A DNA stretch of 64,000 nt from Flavobacterium terrigena (lineage in GTDB: Bacteria; Bacteroidota; Bacteroidia; Flavobacteriales; Flavobacteriaceae), in the NCBI RefSeq assembly GCF_900108955.1, contig NZ_FNYA01000002.1:124001-188000 (forward strand), read 5' to 3'. The translations under genes and the position numbers were made by a program. The notes under the pieces were generated by a model that searched no databases, was not told where the DNA came from, and saw only the letters and a program-made list of their open reading frames with translations. Positions 47,201-55,685 of the stretch are shown here, piece by piece (the stretch's first letter is position 1; each line of letters begins with the position of its first letter).

Positions 47201-49375
47201 ATGAAAAAAATTCTATTCTTACTTACCTTTTTCACCCTATTCTCCTTTTCTCAAAGTAAGAAAAACAAACTTGACAGCATTAATTATTTTTTAGAATTAG
47301 CCAACTATTCCTTCGAAGAAAAATACAACTCTAAAGACGCCATAAAATACGTCCAAAAAGCAATACAATATTCGAAAGCCAATAACAATAACGACAAATT
47401 ATACGATTGCTATTACTTTTTAGGTAGTTTATACTTGGAAAACAATAATTATAATGATGCCATAATTAACTTTATTAAGTGTTCTAATTATTACGAATTA
47501 AACAAAATTTCCTCTTCAAAAGTTGCCAAAACAAATTATGCGTTAGGAACTTTATATTTAGAAAAAAAAAATTTCACTATTGCTAAAATGTATTTCGATA
47601 AATCCTATGCGATTTACAGCAAAATAAACTCAAGTGATGCGTTTCCTTTATTAGAACTTCAAAAGGGATTGACTTTAAAAGCCAATAATAAATTAGATGA
47701 CGCAATTATCGTTTTTAAGAAAATTGCAAATACTAACAAAGACATTGAAACCAGTAAAATTGAAGCGATTTATCAATTAAGTAAAATCTATTATTTACAA
47801 CAAGACTATCAAAAAGCCTTAGATTATTCTAAGAAAGCCTTAGAATTAGTTGAAAATAACTCGGTTGGAATTTCAAAAAAGAAGATCCTAAACAACCTTA
47901 TTTTAATCAGTGAAAAGCTTGAAGATTATAAATTATCCAATCAGTATTTAAAGGAATATTTAACTTTAAACGAAATTAAAAATAATTCAAGTCAAGAAAA
48001 TACAGAATTACTTATCAATAAAAAAGAGCACGACAATCAATTAGAAATTGTAGAAAAGCTTGAAAAAGAAAAAAGTGATCAATTAAAATCTATTCGTTTT
48101 TCGAGATTAATCAGTATCATGAGTATTGTATTGATTGCCATTTTATCATTACTGAGTTTTTCATTATACAAAAACAACAAAATTAGAACCTTCACATACA
48201 AACTTTTACAAGCTAAAAATAAAGAATTAACTGAACAAAAAGAAAAAGCAGAATTCGCTTCTAATGCGAGATCGGAATTCTTATCAACTGTGAGTCATGA
48301 GTTAAGAACACCTCTGAATGCCATAAACGGAATTACCTATTTATTGCTTCAGGAAAAACCAAAAGCGAGTCAGTTAAATTATTTGAAATCTTTAGAGTTT
48401 TCGGGAAATTATTTACTAAGTTTCATTAATGACATTTTAGAGATTAACCGTTTAGAATCGAATAGTATTCATATCGAAAAAATTAAATTTAATTTAGTGG
48501 ATTTGGTCAACAACATTAATCAATCTTTTAGTGGATTTATCAGTCAAAACAACATTAATTTCAAATTGGAGTTAGACATACAAAGTAATGAAAACTTGAT
48601 TGGCGACCCAACAAAACTGTCACAAATTCTAATCAATTTAATTAACAACTCTATCAAATTTACCAAAAACGGAAATGTTAGTTTAATAATAAAAACCGTT
48701 AAAGAAATTGACAACAAAGTAACTTTAAATTTCATTGTTGAAGATAACGGAATTGGTATTCCAGAAGATAAAATTGAAAATATTTTCGACAGTTTTTCAC
48801 AAGGTTCAGTTGAAATAAACAGAACGTATGGAGGAACTGGTTTAGGACTTTCCATTGTTAAAAAAATCATTGAATTATTAGATAGCGAAATTCATTTAGA
48901 AAGTAAAGTAAATGAAGGAACTAAGTTTTATTTTGATTTAGATTTTGAAAAATCAGATTTAAAAACCATTTCAAGCATTGAAATGAGTCACGCTATTTCT
49001 CACGAAAACTTAAAAGGCAAAAAAGTTTTATTGGTTGAAGACAACAAAATCAACCAAATGATTACCAAAAAAATGGTAGAAAACAAAGGTATGATTTGCA
49101 CCATTATTGATAACGGAGAAGATTCTATTATTGCGATGCAAGATAATAAATTCGATATCGTTTTAATGGATGTTCACTTACCGGGAATTAACGGAACTGA
49201 AGCGACTGCGGAAATTAGAAAATTTGATAATACTACACCAATTGTTGCCTTAACTGCAATTTCTTTAAACGAAAATAGAGAAATGTTACTTTCTTTCGGA
49301 ATGAATGATGTAGTAACAAAACCTTTTGCGCCTGAACATTTTTACAATGTTATTAGCTCTTATGTTGGGGATTAA
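47201..49375 (+). CDS. Hybrid sensor histidine kinase/response regulator with TPR sensor region
   Basis: 724 residues. Signal peptide ending SFSQ, then TPR repeats in the periplasm (about 25-265), a coiled coil, one membrane helix (305-323), HisKA with His366 in SHELRTPLNA, HATPase_c with NLINNSIKFT, DNGIGIP and GGTGLGLSI, and a C-terminal receiver (about 605-722) with Asp657 in FDIVLMDVHLPG and Lys in VVTKPFAPE. It lacks an output domain, so the phosphate must pass on to another protein. Convergent with lpxK, overlapping by 23 bases. Confidence 0.93.
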   Translation: MKKILFLLTFFTLFSFSQSKKNKLDSINYFLELANYSFEEKYNSKDAIKYVQKAIQYSKANNNNDKLYDCYYFLGSLYLENNNYNDAIINFIKCSNYYELNKISSSKVAKTNYALGTLYLEKKNFTIAKMYFDKSYAIYSKINSSDAFPLLELQKGLTLKANNKLDDAIIVFKKIANTNKDIETSKIEAIYQLSKIYYLQQDYQKALDYSKKALELVENNSVGISKKKILNNLILISEKLEDYKLSNQYLKEYLTLNEIKNNSSQENTELLINKKEHDNQLEIVEKLEKEKSDQLKSIRFSRLISIMSIVLIAILSLLSFSLYKNNKIRTFTYKLLQAKNKELTEQKEKAEFASNARSEFLSTVSHELRTPLNAINGITYLLLQEKPKASQLNYLKSLEFSGNYLLSFINDILEINRLESNSIHIEKIKFNLVDLVNNINQSFSGFISQNNINFKLELDIQSNENLIGDPTKLSQILINLINNSIKFTKNGNVSLIIKTVKEIDNKVTLNFIVEDNGIGIPEDKIENIFDSFSQGSVEINRTYGGTGLGLSIVKKIIELLDSEIHLESKVNEGTKFYFDLDFEKSDLKTISSIEMSHAISHENLKGKKVLLVEDNKINQMITKKMVENKGMICTIIDNGEDSIIAMQDNKFDIVLMDVHLPGINGTEATAEIRKFDNTTPIVALTAISLNENREMLLSFGMNDVVTKPFAPEHFYNVISSYVGD

Positions 49376-50366
49376 TTGCTTTAGTCAGAATTGATTGAAA
49401 TTCATTTTCCGAATTTAAAAACTTCACTTTAATAGGCAAATAAAATAATTTTTTGGTTTTAATTTTTCCATTTAAACGCACGAAATCTTTTTCGGTTGTA
49501 ACGATAATTTTATCTTGAGCTAAACTATTTAATTCCGAAATTTCTTGTTCTGAAAAATTATGATGATCTGAATAAATCATAACCTTATCATTACCAGAAT
49601 TCAAATAATCTACAAAATATTTAGGTTTTGCAATTCCCGCAACAATTACTTTTTCTTTAGCAATAATTTCAGAAACATTCATCGAATTATCAGCACCAAA
49701 GACTTCTGTATCGTAATCAATTGAAGTAAAGAAAACTGACCCTTTAACTTTCAGTTTTTGTTTTACTTTTGCCTGTTCTTGCTCAGAAAGAGTTGCTGGA
49801 CATTTTGTTACAATTACCAAATTCGCTCTCTTTTTTCCTATGGCACTTTCACGCAAATTTCCGAAAGGTAAAATATAATCATCCGAAAACAAATCGTCGT
49901 AAGCCGTTAATAAAATATAATATTGAGCATTTACTTTTCTGTGTTGAAAAGCATCGTCTAACAAAATTACATCTGGATTTATATTCGAAATTAAGTTTTC
50001 AATACCAGTTTGTCGGTCTTCACAAACCGCAACAGAAACATCTGGAAATTTGGTATGAATTTGATACGATTCGTCACCTAATTCGCCAGCAGAAACAGCT
50101 TCATTTGCTAAAACAAAACCTTTTGTACTTCTTTTATAACCACGACTTAAAACCGCAACTTTATGACTGTCTTTTAATAATCTGATTAAATATTCGGTAT
50201 GTGGTGTTTTCCCAGTTCCACCAGCACTTAAATTTCCGATAGCGATTATGGGTAAATTATAACTTTTGCTTTTGAAGAAATTAATGTCATAAAGCCAATT
50301 TCTAATAAAAGTCACTAGCCAATATATAAACGCAATGGGAAAAAGTATTTTTCTTAATAATTTCAT
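49353..50366 (-). CDS. lpxK: Tetraacyldisaccharide 4'-kinase
   Basis: 337 residues. Inner-membrane kinase phosphorylating the 4' position of the lipid A disaccharide. N-terminal membrane segment (about 9-25); Walker A AGGTGKT (48-54) in IAIGNLSAGGTGKTPHTEYL; ILLDDAFQHRKV holds the Walker B/Asp-Asp and His. C-terminal TTEKDFVRL is conserved. 3' end overlaps the kinase gene. Confidence 0.95.
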   Translation of the reverse strand: MKLLRKILFPIAFIYWLVTFIRNWLYDINFFKSKSYNLPIIAIGNLSAGGTGKTPHTEYLIRLLKDSHKVAVLSRGYKRSTKGFVLANEAVSAGELGDESYQIHTKFPDVSVAVCEDRQTGIENLISNINPDVILLDDAFQHRKVNAQYYILLTAYDDLFSDDYILPFGNLRESAIGKKRANLVIVTKCPATLSEQEQAKVKQKLKVKGSVFFTSIDYDTEVFGADNSMNVSEIIAKEKVIVAGIAKPKYFVDYLNSGNDKVMIYSDHHNFSEQEISELNSLAQDKIIVTTEKDFVRLNGKIKTKKLFYLPIKVKFLNSENEFQSILTKAINPQHKS

Positions 50367-50555
50367 ATGAAGCTAATTATTATTTTATATTTGTCATATC
50401 GTATAGCTTTATCATTAATAGGTGTTTATCTCAACAATTTTATTTTCATTTGTTTTCGATGATTTTCAATTGCAAGCAAACGCTTTTTTTGTGGCTATTT
50501 CATAGTACGAAAATAAGTTTTTTTATCTTTGAAAATATAAAATTATAAAAAACTC
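50367..50555. other. Divergent promoter region lpxK / Nif3-like gene
   Basis: 189 bases between divergent genes. TATCTTTG at 50524-50531 is a good -7 element for the rightward gene, without a clear -33 match. No ORF or stem-loop noted. Confidence 0.5.
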
Positions 50556-51647
50556 ATGCAATTATCTGAAATAACAAAATATTTGGAGCAATTAGCACCA
50601 TTAGCTTACGCCGAAGATTTCGACAATGTAGGACTTTTGACAAGTCACACCAACGAAATCACAGGAATTCTGGTTTGTCACGATGCTTTGGAAGAAGTTA
50701 TGGATGAAGCCATTGCGAAGAAATGCAATTTGGTGGTTTGCTTCCATCCTATTTTATTTTCTGGTTTGAAAAAAATCACTGGAAAAAATTATGTAGAAAG
50801 AGCTGTCATCAAAGCGATTAAAAATGATATTGCTATTTATTCTGTTCATACGGCTTTAGATAATCATCAAAATGGAGTAAATAAAATTTTCTGTGATGCA
50901 TTAGGTTTAACAAATACGAAGGTTTTAATTCCTAAACAAAATTTCATTCATAAACTCGTAACTTATACACAACTAGATAATGCTGAAAAGTTAAGAAACG
51001 CCTTATTTGATGCTGGCGCTGGAAACATTGGTAATTATGAAAATTGCAGTTTCAATAGTCAAGGTATTGGAACCTATATGGGAAATGAAAACAGCAATCC
51101 TGAATATGGTGATCGTTTCGAATTTGTAGAATCAAAAGAGATTAAAATTGAAGTTACTTTTGAAAAACACCTACAAAATAAAGTTTTAAAAGCGCTTTTT
51201 TCAAATCATGTGTATGAAGAAGTGGCGTATGAAATTTACAAAACCGAAAACGAACATCAAAATATTGGTTTAGGAATGATTGGCGAAATAGAAAAACCAA
51301 TGAAACCTGCAGAGTTTTTAAAATTTGTAAAAGACAAAATGGAATGTGGCGGAATTAGACATAGTCAATTTTTATCTGCTGAAATTAAGAAAGTTGCCGT
51401 TTTAGGTGGAAGTGGAAGTTTCGCTATAAAAAATGCCATTTCAGCTGGTGCTGATGCTTTTTTAACGGCTGATTTGAAATATCATCAGTTTTATGAAGCC
51501 GAAAACAAGCTTCTTTTGGCAGATATTGGACATTTTGAAAGTGAAAGATATACAAAAAACTATATTGTTGACTTTCTTAAAGAAAAAATCACTAATTTTG
51601 CAATCATTTTATCAGAATTAAATACAAATCCCGTTAAATATTTTTAA
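50556..51647 (+). CDS. Nif3-like dinuclear metal centre hexameric protein
   Basis: 363 residues. Metal-binding motifs VVCFHPILFSGLK, IAIYSVHTALDNHQNGVN, and C-terminal LADIGHFESERY are those of the NIF3/YbgI family. The mid-protein insert (about 125-230) is the PII-like domain of the longer, Gram-positive/Bacteroidota form. Proposed GTP cyclohydrolase I-like hydrolase, true role unknown. The next gene starts 4 bases later; this pairing with the zinc-ribbon-family gene is common in Bacteroidota. Confidence 0.92.
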   Translation: MQLSEITKYLEQLAPLAYAEDFDNVGLLTSHTNEITGILVCHDALEEVMDEAIAKKCNLVVCFHPILFSGLKKITGKNYVERAVIKAIKNDIAIYSVHTALDNHQNGVNKIFCDALGLTNTKVLIPKQNFIHKLVTYTQLDNAEKLRNALFDAGAGNIGNYENCSFNSQGIGTYMGNENSNPEYGDRFEFVESKEIKIEVTFEKHLQNKVLKALFSNHVYEEVAYEIYKTENEHQNIGLGMIGEIEKPMKPAEFLKFVKDKMECGGIRHSQFLSAEIKKVAVLGGSGSFAIKNAISAGADAFLTADLKYHQFYEAENKLLLADIGHFESERYTKNYIVDFLKEKITNFAIILSELNTNPVKYF

Positions 51648-51651
51648 CAAT

Positions 51652-52431
51652 ATGGCAAATACAAAAGAACTAAGCGTAGAAGAAAAGTTAAGAGCAGTTT
51701 ATGCTTTACAATTAATTGATTCTAAAATTGACGAAATTAGAAACGTTAGAGGTGAATTACCTTTAGAAGTGGAAGATTTAGAAGATGAAGTGGCAGGATT
51801 ATCTAAGCGTTTAGAAAAATTAAACGAAGATTTAAATACTATCGATCATCAGGCAAAAGAAAAAAAGAATAATATTGATGAGTTCAAAGCATCTATAAAA
51901 AAATATACTGAGCAACAAAAAAATGTGCGTAACAATAGAGAATTTAATTCTTTATCTAAAGAAATTGAGTTTCAAGAATTAGAAATTCAATTGACTGAAA
52001 AGCACATTAAAGAAATGAAAGTTACTTTAGAAAACAAAAAAGAAATTGTTGCTCAAACTAAAGAAAAATTAGAAGGAAAGCAAAATCACTTGAAGCACAA
52101 AAAAGCGGAATTAAGTGATATTATGGCTGAAACTGAAAAAGACGAAAATTTCTTAATTGAAAAATCTAACGAATTTAGAGGTAAAATTGAAGAGCGTTTA
52201 TTAGCAGCTTACGACAGAATTAGAAATAGTGTTATCAATGGTTTAGCAGTTGTTTCAATTGAGCGTGGTGCTTCTGCAGGTTCATTCTTTACTATTCCAC
52301 CACAAACTCAAATGGAAATTGCTGGTAGAAAGAAAATCTTAACAGATGAGCACAGTGGACGTATTTTAGTTGACAGTGTTTTAGCTGATGAAGAAAGAGA
52401 AAAAATGGAGAAAATTTTCGCCAAAATGTAA
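51652..52431 (+). CDS. Coiled-coil protein of the C4-type zinc-ribbon (DUF164) family, Cys lost
   Basis: 259 residues. Residues 15-195 form a long antiparallel coiled coil rich in Glu/Lys. The C-terminal domain ERGASAGSFFTIPPQTQMEI ... TDEHSGRILVD aligns with the zinc ribbon CGGCHMRLPPQ ... CPSCGRILY, but every Cys is replaced; the protein has no Cys at all. The fold is probably kept without metal. Cotranscribed with the Nif3-like gene. Role unknown, possibly linked to translation or nucleic acids. Confidence 0.85.
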   Translation: MANTKELSVEEKLRAVYALQLIDSKIDEIRNVRGELPLEVEDLEDEVAGLSKRLEKLNEDLNTIDHQAKEKKNNIDEFKASIKKYTEQQKNVRNNREFNSLSKEIEFQELEIQLTEKHIKEMKVTLENKKEIVAQTKEKLEGKQNHLKHKKAELSDIMAETEKDENFLIEKSNEFRGKIEERLLAAYDRIRNSVINGLAVVSIERGASAGSFFTIPPQTQMEIAGRKKILTDEHSGRILVDSVLADEEREKMEKIFAKM

Positions 52432-52435
52432 TAAA

Positions 52436-52466
52436 AAAAAATCCCGATGAAAATCGGGATTTTTTA
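52436..52466 (+). terminator. Intrinsic terminator
   Basis: ATCCCGAT (52441-52448) pairs with ATCGGGAT (52453-52460) around a GAAA tetraloop, A-run before and T-run after. Confidence 0.94.
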
Positions 52467-52474
52467 ATTTTATC

Positions 52475-52507
52475 AACCCTTCAAGAGTTCAGAACTCTTG
52501 AAGGGTT
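52475..52507. repeat. 33-base palindrome (copy 3)
   Basis: AACCCTTCAAGAGTTC (52475-52490) is fully complementary to 52492-52507. It shares layout and core (CAAGA ... AACTCTTG) with copies at 17005 and 17615 but lacks a strong T-run, and follows a proper terminator, so termination is not its evident reason for being here. Confidence 0.75.
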
Positions 52508-52547
52508 TCTTAATAAACAACGAATTTTGAATAACGAATTTTGAACC
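52508..52547. other. Spacer with AACGAATTTTGAA oligomers
   Basis: Two direct copies of AACGAATTTTGAA lie between the palindrome and the rluF promoter. Related wording occurs at 3540-3620. Confidence 0.45.
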
Positions 52548-52578
52548 TTGAAACTCTAAACTAAAAATACTACCTTTG
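52548..52578 (+). promoter_or_regulatory. Bacteroidota-type promoter of the rluF-like gene
   Basis: TTG at 52548-52550, 20 bases, TACCTTTG at 52571-52578. The start codon is at 52583, only 4 bases after the -7 element, so the transcript would be leaderless or nearly so. Confidence 0.6.
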
Positions 52579-52582
52579 CCAA

Positions 52583-53371
52583 ATGGAAGAGCAATTAGTA
52601 CGCATTAATAAATATTTGTCTGAATCGGGATTTTGTTCTCGTAGAGAAGCCGACCGATTATTAGAAGAAGGTAGAATTACGATTAACGGTAATAGTCCAG
52701 AATTGGGAACAAAAGTTGCACCTGGTGACGAAGTTCGTGTCAATGGTGAATTAGTAACCAATGCGAATAAAAAGCCTATTTATTTATCGTTCCACAAACC
52801 TGCTGGGATTGAGTGTACGACTAATTTAAACATTCCAGACAATATTGTTGATTATATCAATTATCCAGAACGTGTCTTTCCAATTGGAAGATTAGACAAA
52901 GCCAGTGAAGGACTGATTTTCATGACGAATGACGGTGATATCGTAAACAAAATTTTACGCGCTAGAAACAATCACGAAAAAGAATATATTGTTACTGTTG
53001 ACAAGCCAATTACAGATGTTTTCATTAAGCAAATGAGCAATGGTTTGCCTATTTTAGACACGATTACAAAAAAATGTAAAGTAGAAAAAATGAGTCAGTT
53101 TGTGTTTAAAATTGTTTTAACTCAAGGTTTAAACAGACAAATTCGTCGTATGTGCGAATATTTAGATTACGAAGTGACTTCGCTAAAAAGAATCCGAATT
53201 ATCAATATCACTTTAGATGTTCCTGTTGGAAAATACCGACCGTTAACGGAAAAAGAAATTATTGAATTAAATACACTTATTGAACCTTCAAGTAAAACCG
53301 AAGACGCGAGTATTTTGCGTGATAAGAAAACCAATTACGGAAGTAGAAACTACGATAAGAGAAATAGATAA
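52583..53371 (+). CDS. rluF: 23S rRNA pseudouridine synthase, RluF-like (RsuA family)
   Basis: 262 residues. N-terminal S4 RNA-binding domain (VRINKYLSESGFCSRREADRLLEEGRITING), catalytic Asp105 in GRLDKASEGLIFMTNDGD, and QGLNRQIRRMCEYLDYEVTSLKRIRI. These details agree best with RluF (modifies U2604) rather than RluB or RsuA. A short Lys/Arg-rich tail follows. Its stop abuts the start of the next gene (TAA|ATG). Confidence 0.88.
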   Translation: MEEQLVRINKYLSESGFCSRREADRLLEEGRITINGNSPELGTKVAPGDEVRVNGELVTNANKKPIYLSFHKPAGIECTTNLNIPDNIVDYINYPERVFPIGRLDKASEGLIFMTNDGDIVNKILRARNNHEKEYIVTVDKPITDVFIKQMSNGLPILDTITKKCKVEKMSQFVFKIVLTQGLNRQIRRMCEYLDYEVTSLKRIRIINITLDVPVGKYRPLTEKEIIELNTLIEPSSKTEDASILRDKKTNYGSRNYDKRNR

Positions 53372-53857
53372 ATGAGCAGAGGAAAAGACATCAATAATGA
53401 AATTGATAATTATGTCAAAGGAAATTATCCTAAAAACATTGCTACTGAACTTTTAAGAAGAGATGGTTTTTCTGAAAGCGAAATTAACGAACATATTTAC
53501 AAATTAGACATAGTAGACAAAAACAACACTATGAGTTATATGTTTGTTCCAGGATTTCTTTATCTTCTTTTATTATCATTTTTTTTATTGACTAAAGGAA
53601 TTTCCTCAGAAGAAAATAGTTACAACACCATTTCATTCATTGGATTTCTACTCTCAATTCCATTAATTTATTTTTATTATAAAGGAGATAAATTTTCTAT
53701 ATTGTTTGCAGGTTTTGCAATTTTATGTTCTGTACTTTTTTTGATTTTGGATTTATTTAATTCATTTACAAATATATTTAGTACACTATTTGTAATATCC
53801 ATTTCAATACTGATACTAATTTCAGTTAAAAATTATTATAAAAGCTTCAAATTCTAA
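53372..53857 (+). CDS. Small membrane protein of unknown function
   Basis: 161 residues. About 45 hydrophilic N-terminal residues (NYPKNIATELLRRDGFSESEINEHI reads like a short helix-turn domain), then four hydrophobic segments (about 52-70, 84-100, 105-125, 130-150). No family recognised. Directly coupled to the rluF-like gene. The stop overlaps by 4 bases with the GNAT relic on the other strand. Confidence 0.7.
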   Translation: MSRGKDINNEIDNYVKGNYPKNIATELLRRDGFSESEINEHIYKLDIVDKNNTMSYMFVPGFLYLLLLSFFLLTKGISSEENSYNTISFIGFLLSIPLIYFYYKGDKFSILFAGFAILCSVLFLILDLFNSFTNIFSTLFVISISILILISVKNYYKSFKF

Positions 53858-53945
53858 AACTTCAATTCCATTAGATAATCGCTCATAATGTAGTTGTTCG
53901 AGACATCTACAACTTCTTCTTTTGTGATTGTAAAACCGTTTTTAT
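53854..53945 (-). pseudogene. Relic of a GNAT acetyltransferase 3' end
   Basis: On the minus strand the frame reads NGFTITKEEVVDVSNNYIMS and DYLMELKF then stop. The intact GNAT at 56893 ends LGFSITIEEVIDIGNNYIMD, DYQMELKF. DNA similarity over about 90 bases is roughly three in four by eye. A TGA precedes after 11 codons, so it is not a gene. It marks one end of a repeated segment. Confidence 0.8.
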
Positions 53946-53954
53946 TAGAACAAT

Positions 53955-55592
53955 TTAGTCAACAACTACTTCGTATTTTTCAATAATCTCGTTTTGGTTG
54001 TCTTTTGTTACAACAACATAACTACCTAAGCAAAGATTCGTATTAACCAAATTCAATTTGTTTTCTATGACTTTTAAAAAAACTGGAACAGGATTATTAA
54101 CTTTTTCAAATTCGATTTTATCGTAAACTAATAAAACACTTGGTTTAATTTCATCAGTATTTTTAATACTCAAATTAATATTTTTTGAAGTTCTTAACGA
54201 GAAACAATTGTTTTCAATAGGTAACGAATTATTAATATATAAATCATTTTTTGAAATATGTTTTTCAGAAACTACTGATGCTAATTTCATTTTCTTATCT
54301 AATTTTCTAAAACCAGCTTGATTAATTGTATAAGGATTTATCTTATACAATTCATTCATTTTATAACCAAGCATAGTGCTTTTAAATTCTGAATTTTCCG
54401 AGTTATGACTGAAACCGCAATGAATTAAAACCTTTGCCTTTTCATCAATTTTAAAGGTTTTATTATAAATATTATTCGTTTGATTTGTTTCTCTATCACC
54501 TTCAAATTCATCATATTCGAAAACAACAAAACCAATTCGTTTTGCTTCTCTAATAAGATTTGCCATATTTGGTTCAGCTGTATAAAATCCTGAAGCCTGT
54601 GTTGGAAAAGAAAATTTTTCAATATCTGAAATATTATTTATAGCTTCTAAACCAAAATACCTAAAACCATTATCGTACAAACCTTGCAATAATGAACCCG
54701 TTAAATACCTGTGTCTAGCAGAATGATGCGCTTCATTGATCATTATTAATTTTTCGTTTTTAACTTTATCTAAAATCAAATTTCGGGAAAGAGGTTCATT
54801 CTTGTACACTAAATTTTTAAAGCCATCACTAGCAATCGAATTCCAAGTTTCATTTGCTTCAACTTCTTTTTGAGCAAAACTTTGATAAGTCGCTAAAAAC
54901 TGTGTCAAACTCCATTTTTCATTTTTAGACGTTTTATTTAATCTTTTTTCTAACGGTTTGTAGGTTAAATAATTTCTTAAAGAATCTTCATCAAAGTAAG
55001 ATTTCGTCAATTTAAAATAATTTTCTTTATCGCAAATTTTATTTTTAATGGCTAACAGATTCGGTTTAATTGTATTAAGTGCACCAATTTTAAAATCAAA
55101 TTTTTCGATTTCTGCTGCTGTCATTTTTACAAAACCATATTCCAATGTACTAAAATAATTTCCGCTATTTAAGGGATAAACTATTTCTCTTGTCTTATAT
55201 TTTGGGTCAAACTTAAAATAAGCAAAACCATCAGGAGTTTCCATTTTTTCAAATTTATCTAATGGCACATTTTTTCTTAACGACCCTATGGTAGAAGAAT
55301 TCTTTCCACTAGAATTAATGGAATGAAATAGAATTTTATCCGTCAATATTGAAAATTGCATCTGCTTCAAAAGTCGTTTTTCAAATCTTTTTAATTTTTG
55401 CTTGAAAAAACTTTCGTTAGTTACATTGTAACTATTGAACATATTGTTATAAATACCTAAACTATCACTGCAATAATTCCAAGATTCAGTATAATAAACT
55501 TCCCCAGTTTTTAAAAAAAGTTTTTTATCACTAGAACAACTAACCAGAACAAGGTAGGTAATAAAGAAAGCTAATAAACCTTGATACTTCAT
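53955..55592 (-). CDS. Lipoprotein with ChaN/EreA-like domain
   Basis: 545 residues. Lipobox VLVSC with Cys19. The N-terminal 250 residues are unfamiliar, helical, Lys/Asn rich. From about residue 285: KLIMINEAHHSARHRYLTG, NGFRYFGLEAI, GFVVFEYDEFEGDR, AKVLIHCGFSHNSE. This Glu-His ... Glu ... His-x-Gly pattern recalls the erythromycin-esterase / ChaN haem-binding / TIKI-like fold. A hydrolase or ligand-binding role in the envelope is possible. Part of a two-gene leftward set bounded by GNAT copies; 93 bases separate it from the upstream gene. Confidence 0.75.
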   Translation of the reverse strand: MKYQGLLAFFITYLVLVSCSSDKKLFLKTGEVYYTESWNYCSDSLGIYNNMFNSYNVTNESFFKQKLKRFEKRLLKQMQFSILTDKILFHSINSSGKNSSTIGSLRKNVPLDKFEKMETPDGFAYFKFDPKYKTREIVYPLNSGNYFSTLEYGFVKMTAAEIEKFDFKIGALNTIKPNLLAIKNKICDKENYFKLTKSYFDEDSLRNYLTYKPLEKRLNKTSKNEKWSLTQFLATYQSFAQKEVEANETWNSIASDGFKNLVYKNEPLSRNLILDKVKNEKLIMINEAHHSARHRYLTGSLLQGLYDNGFRYFGLEAINNISDIEKFSFPTQASGFYTAEPNMANLIREAKRIGFVVFEYDEFEGDRETNQTNNIYNKTFKIDEKAKVLIHCGFSHNSENSEFKSTMLGYKMNELYKINPYTINQAGFRKLDKKMKLASVVSEKHISKNDLYINNSLPIENNCFSLRTSKNINLSIKNTDEIKPSVLLVYDKIEFEKVNNPVPVFLKVIENKLNLVNTNLCLGSYVVVTKDNQNEIIEKYEVVVD

Positions 55593-55685
55593 AAATTATT
55601 TTTAAATTAAAACTTTAATCCCATTTGATATTCCTAGATTATTTCTAACCAGATCATTTCTGGTTTTATTCAATTGTTGACATAA

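Noticed and set aside
53858..53954. tRNA or small RNA in the spacer
   Set aside because: The sequence is explained by the GNAT 3' relic; no cloverleaf seen.
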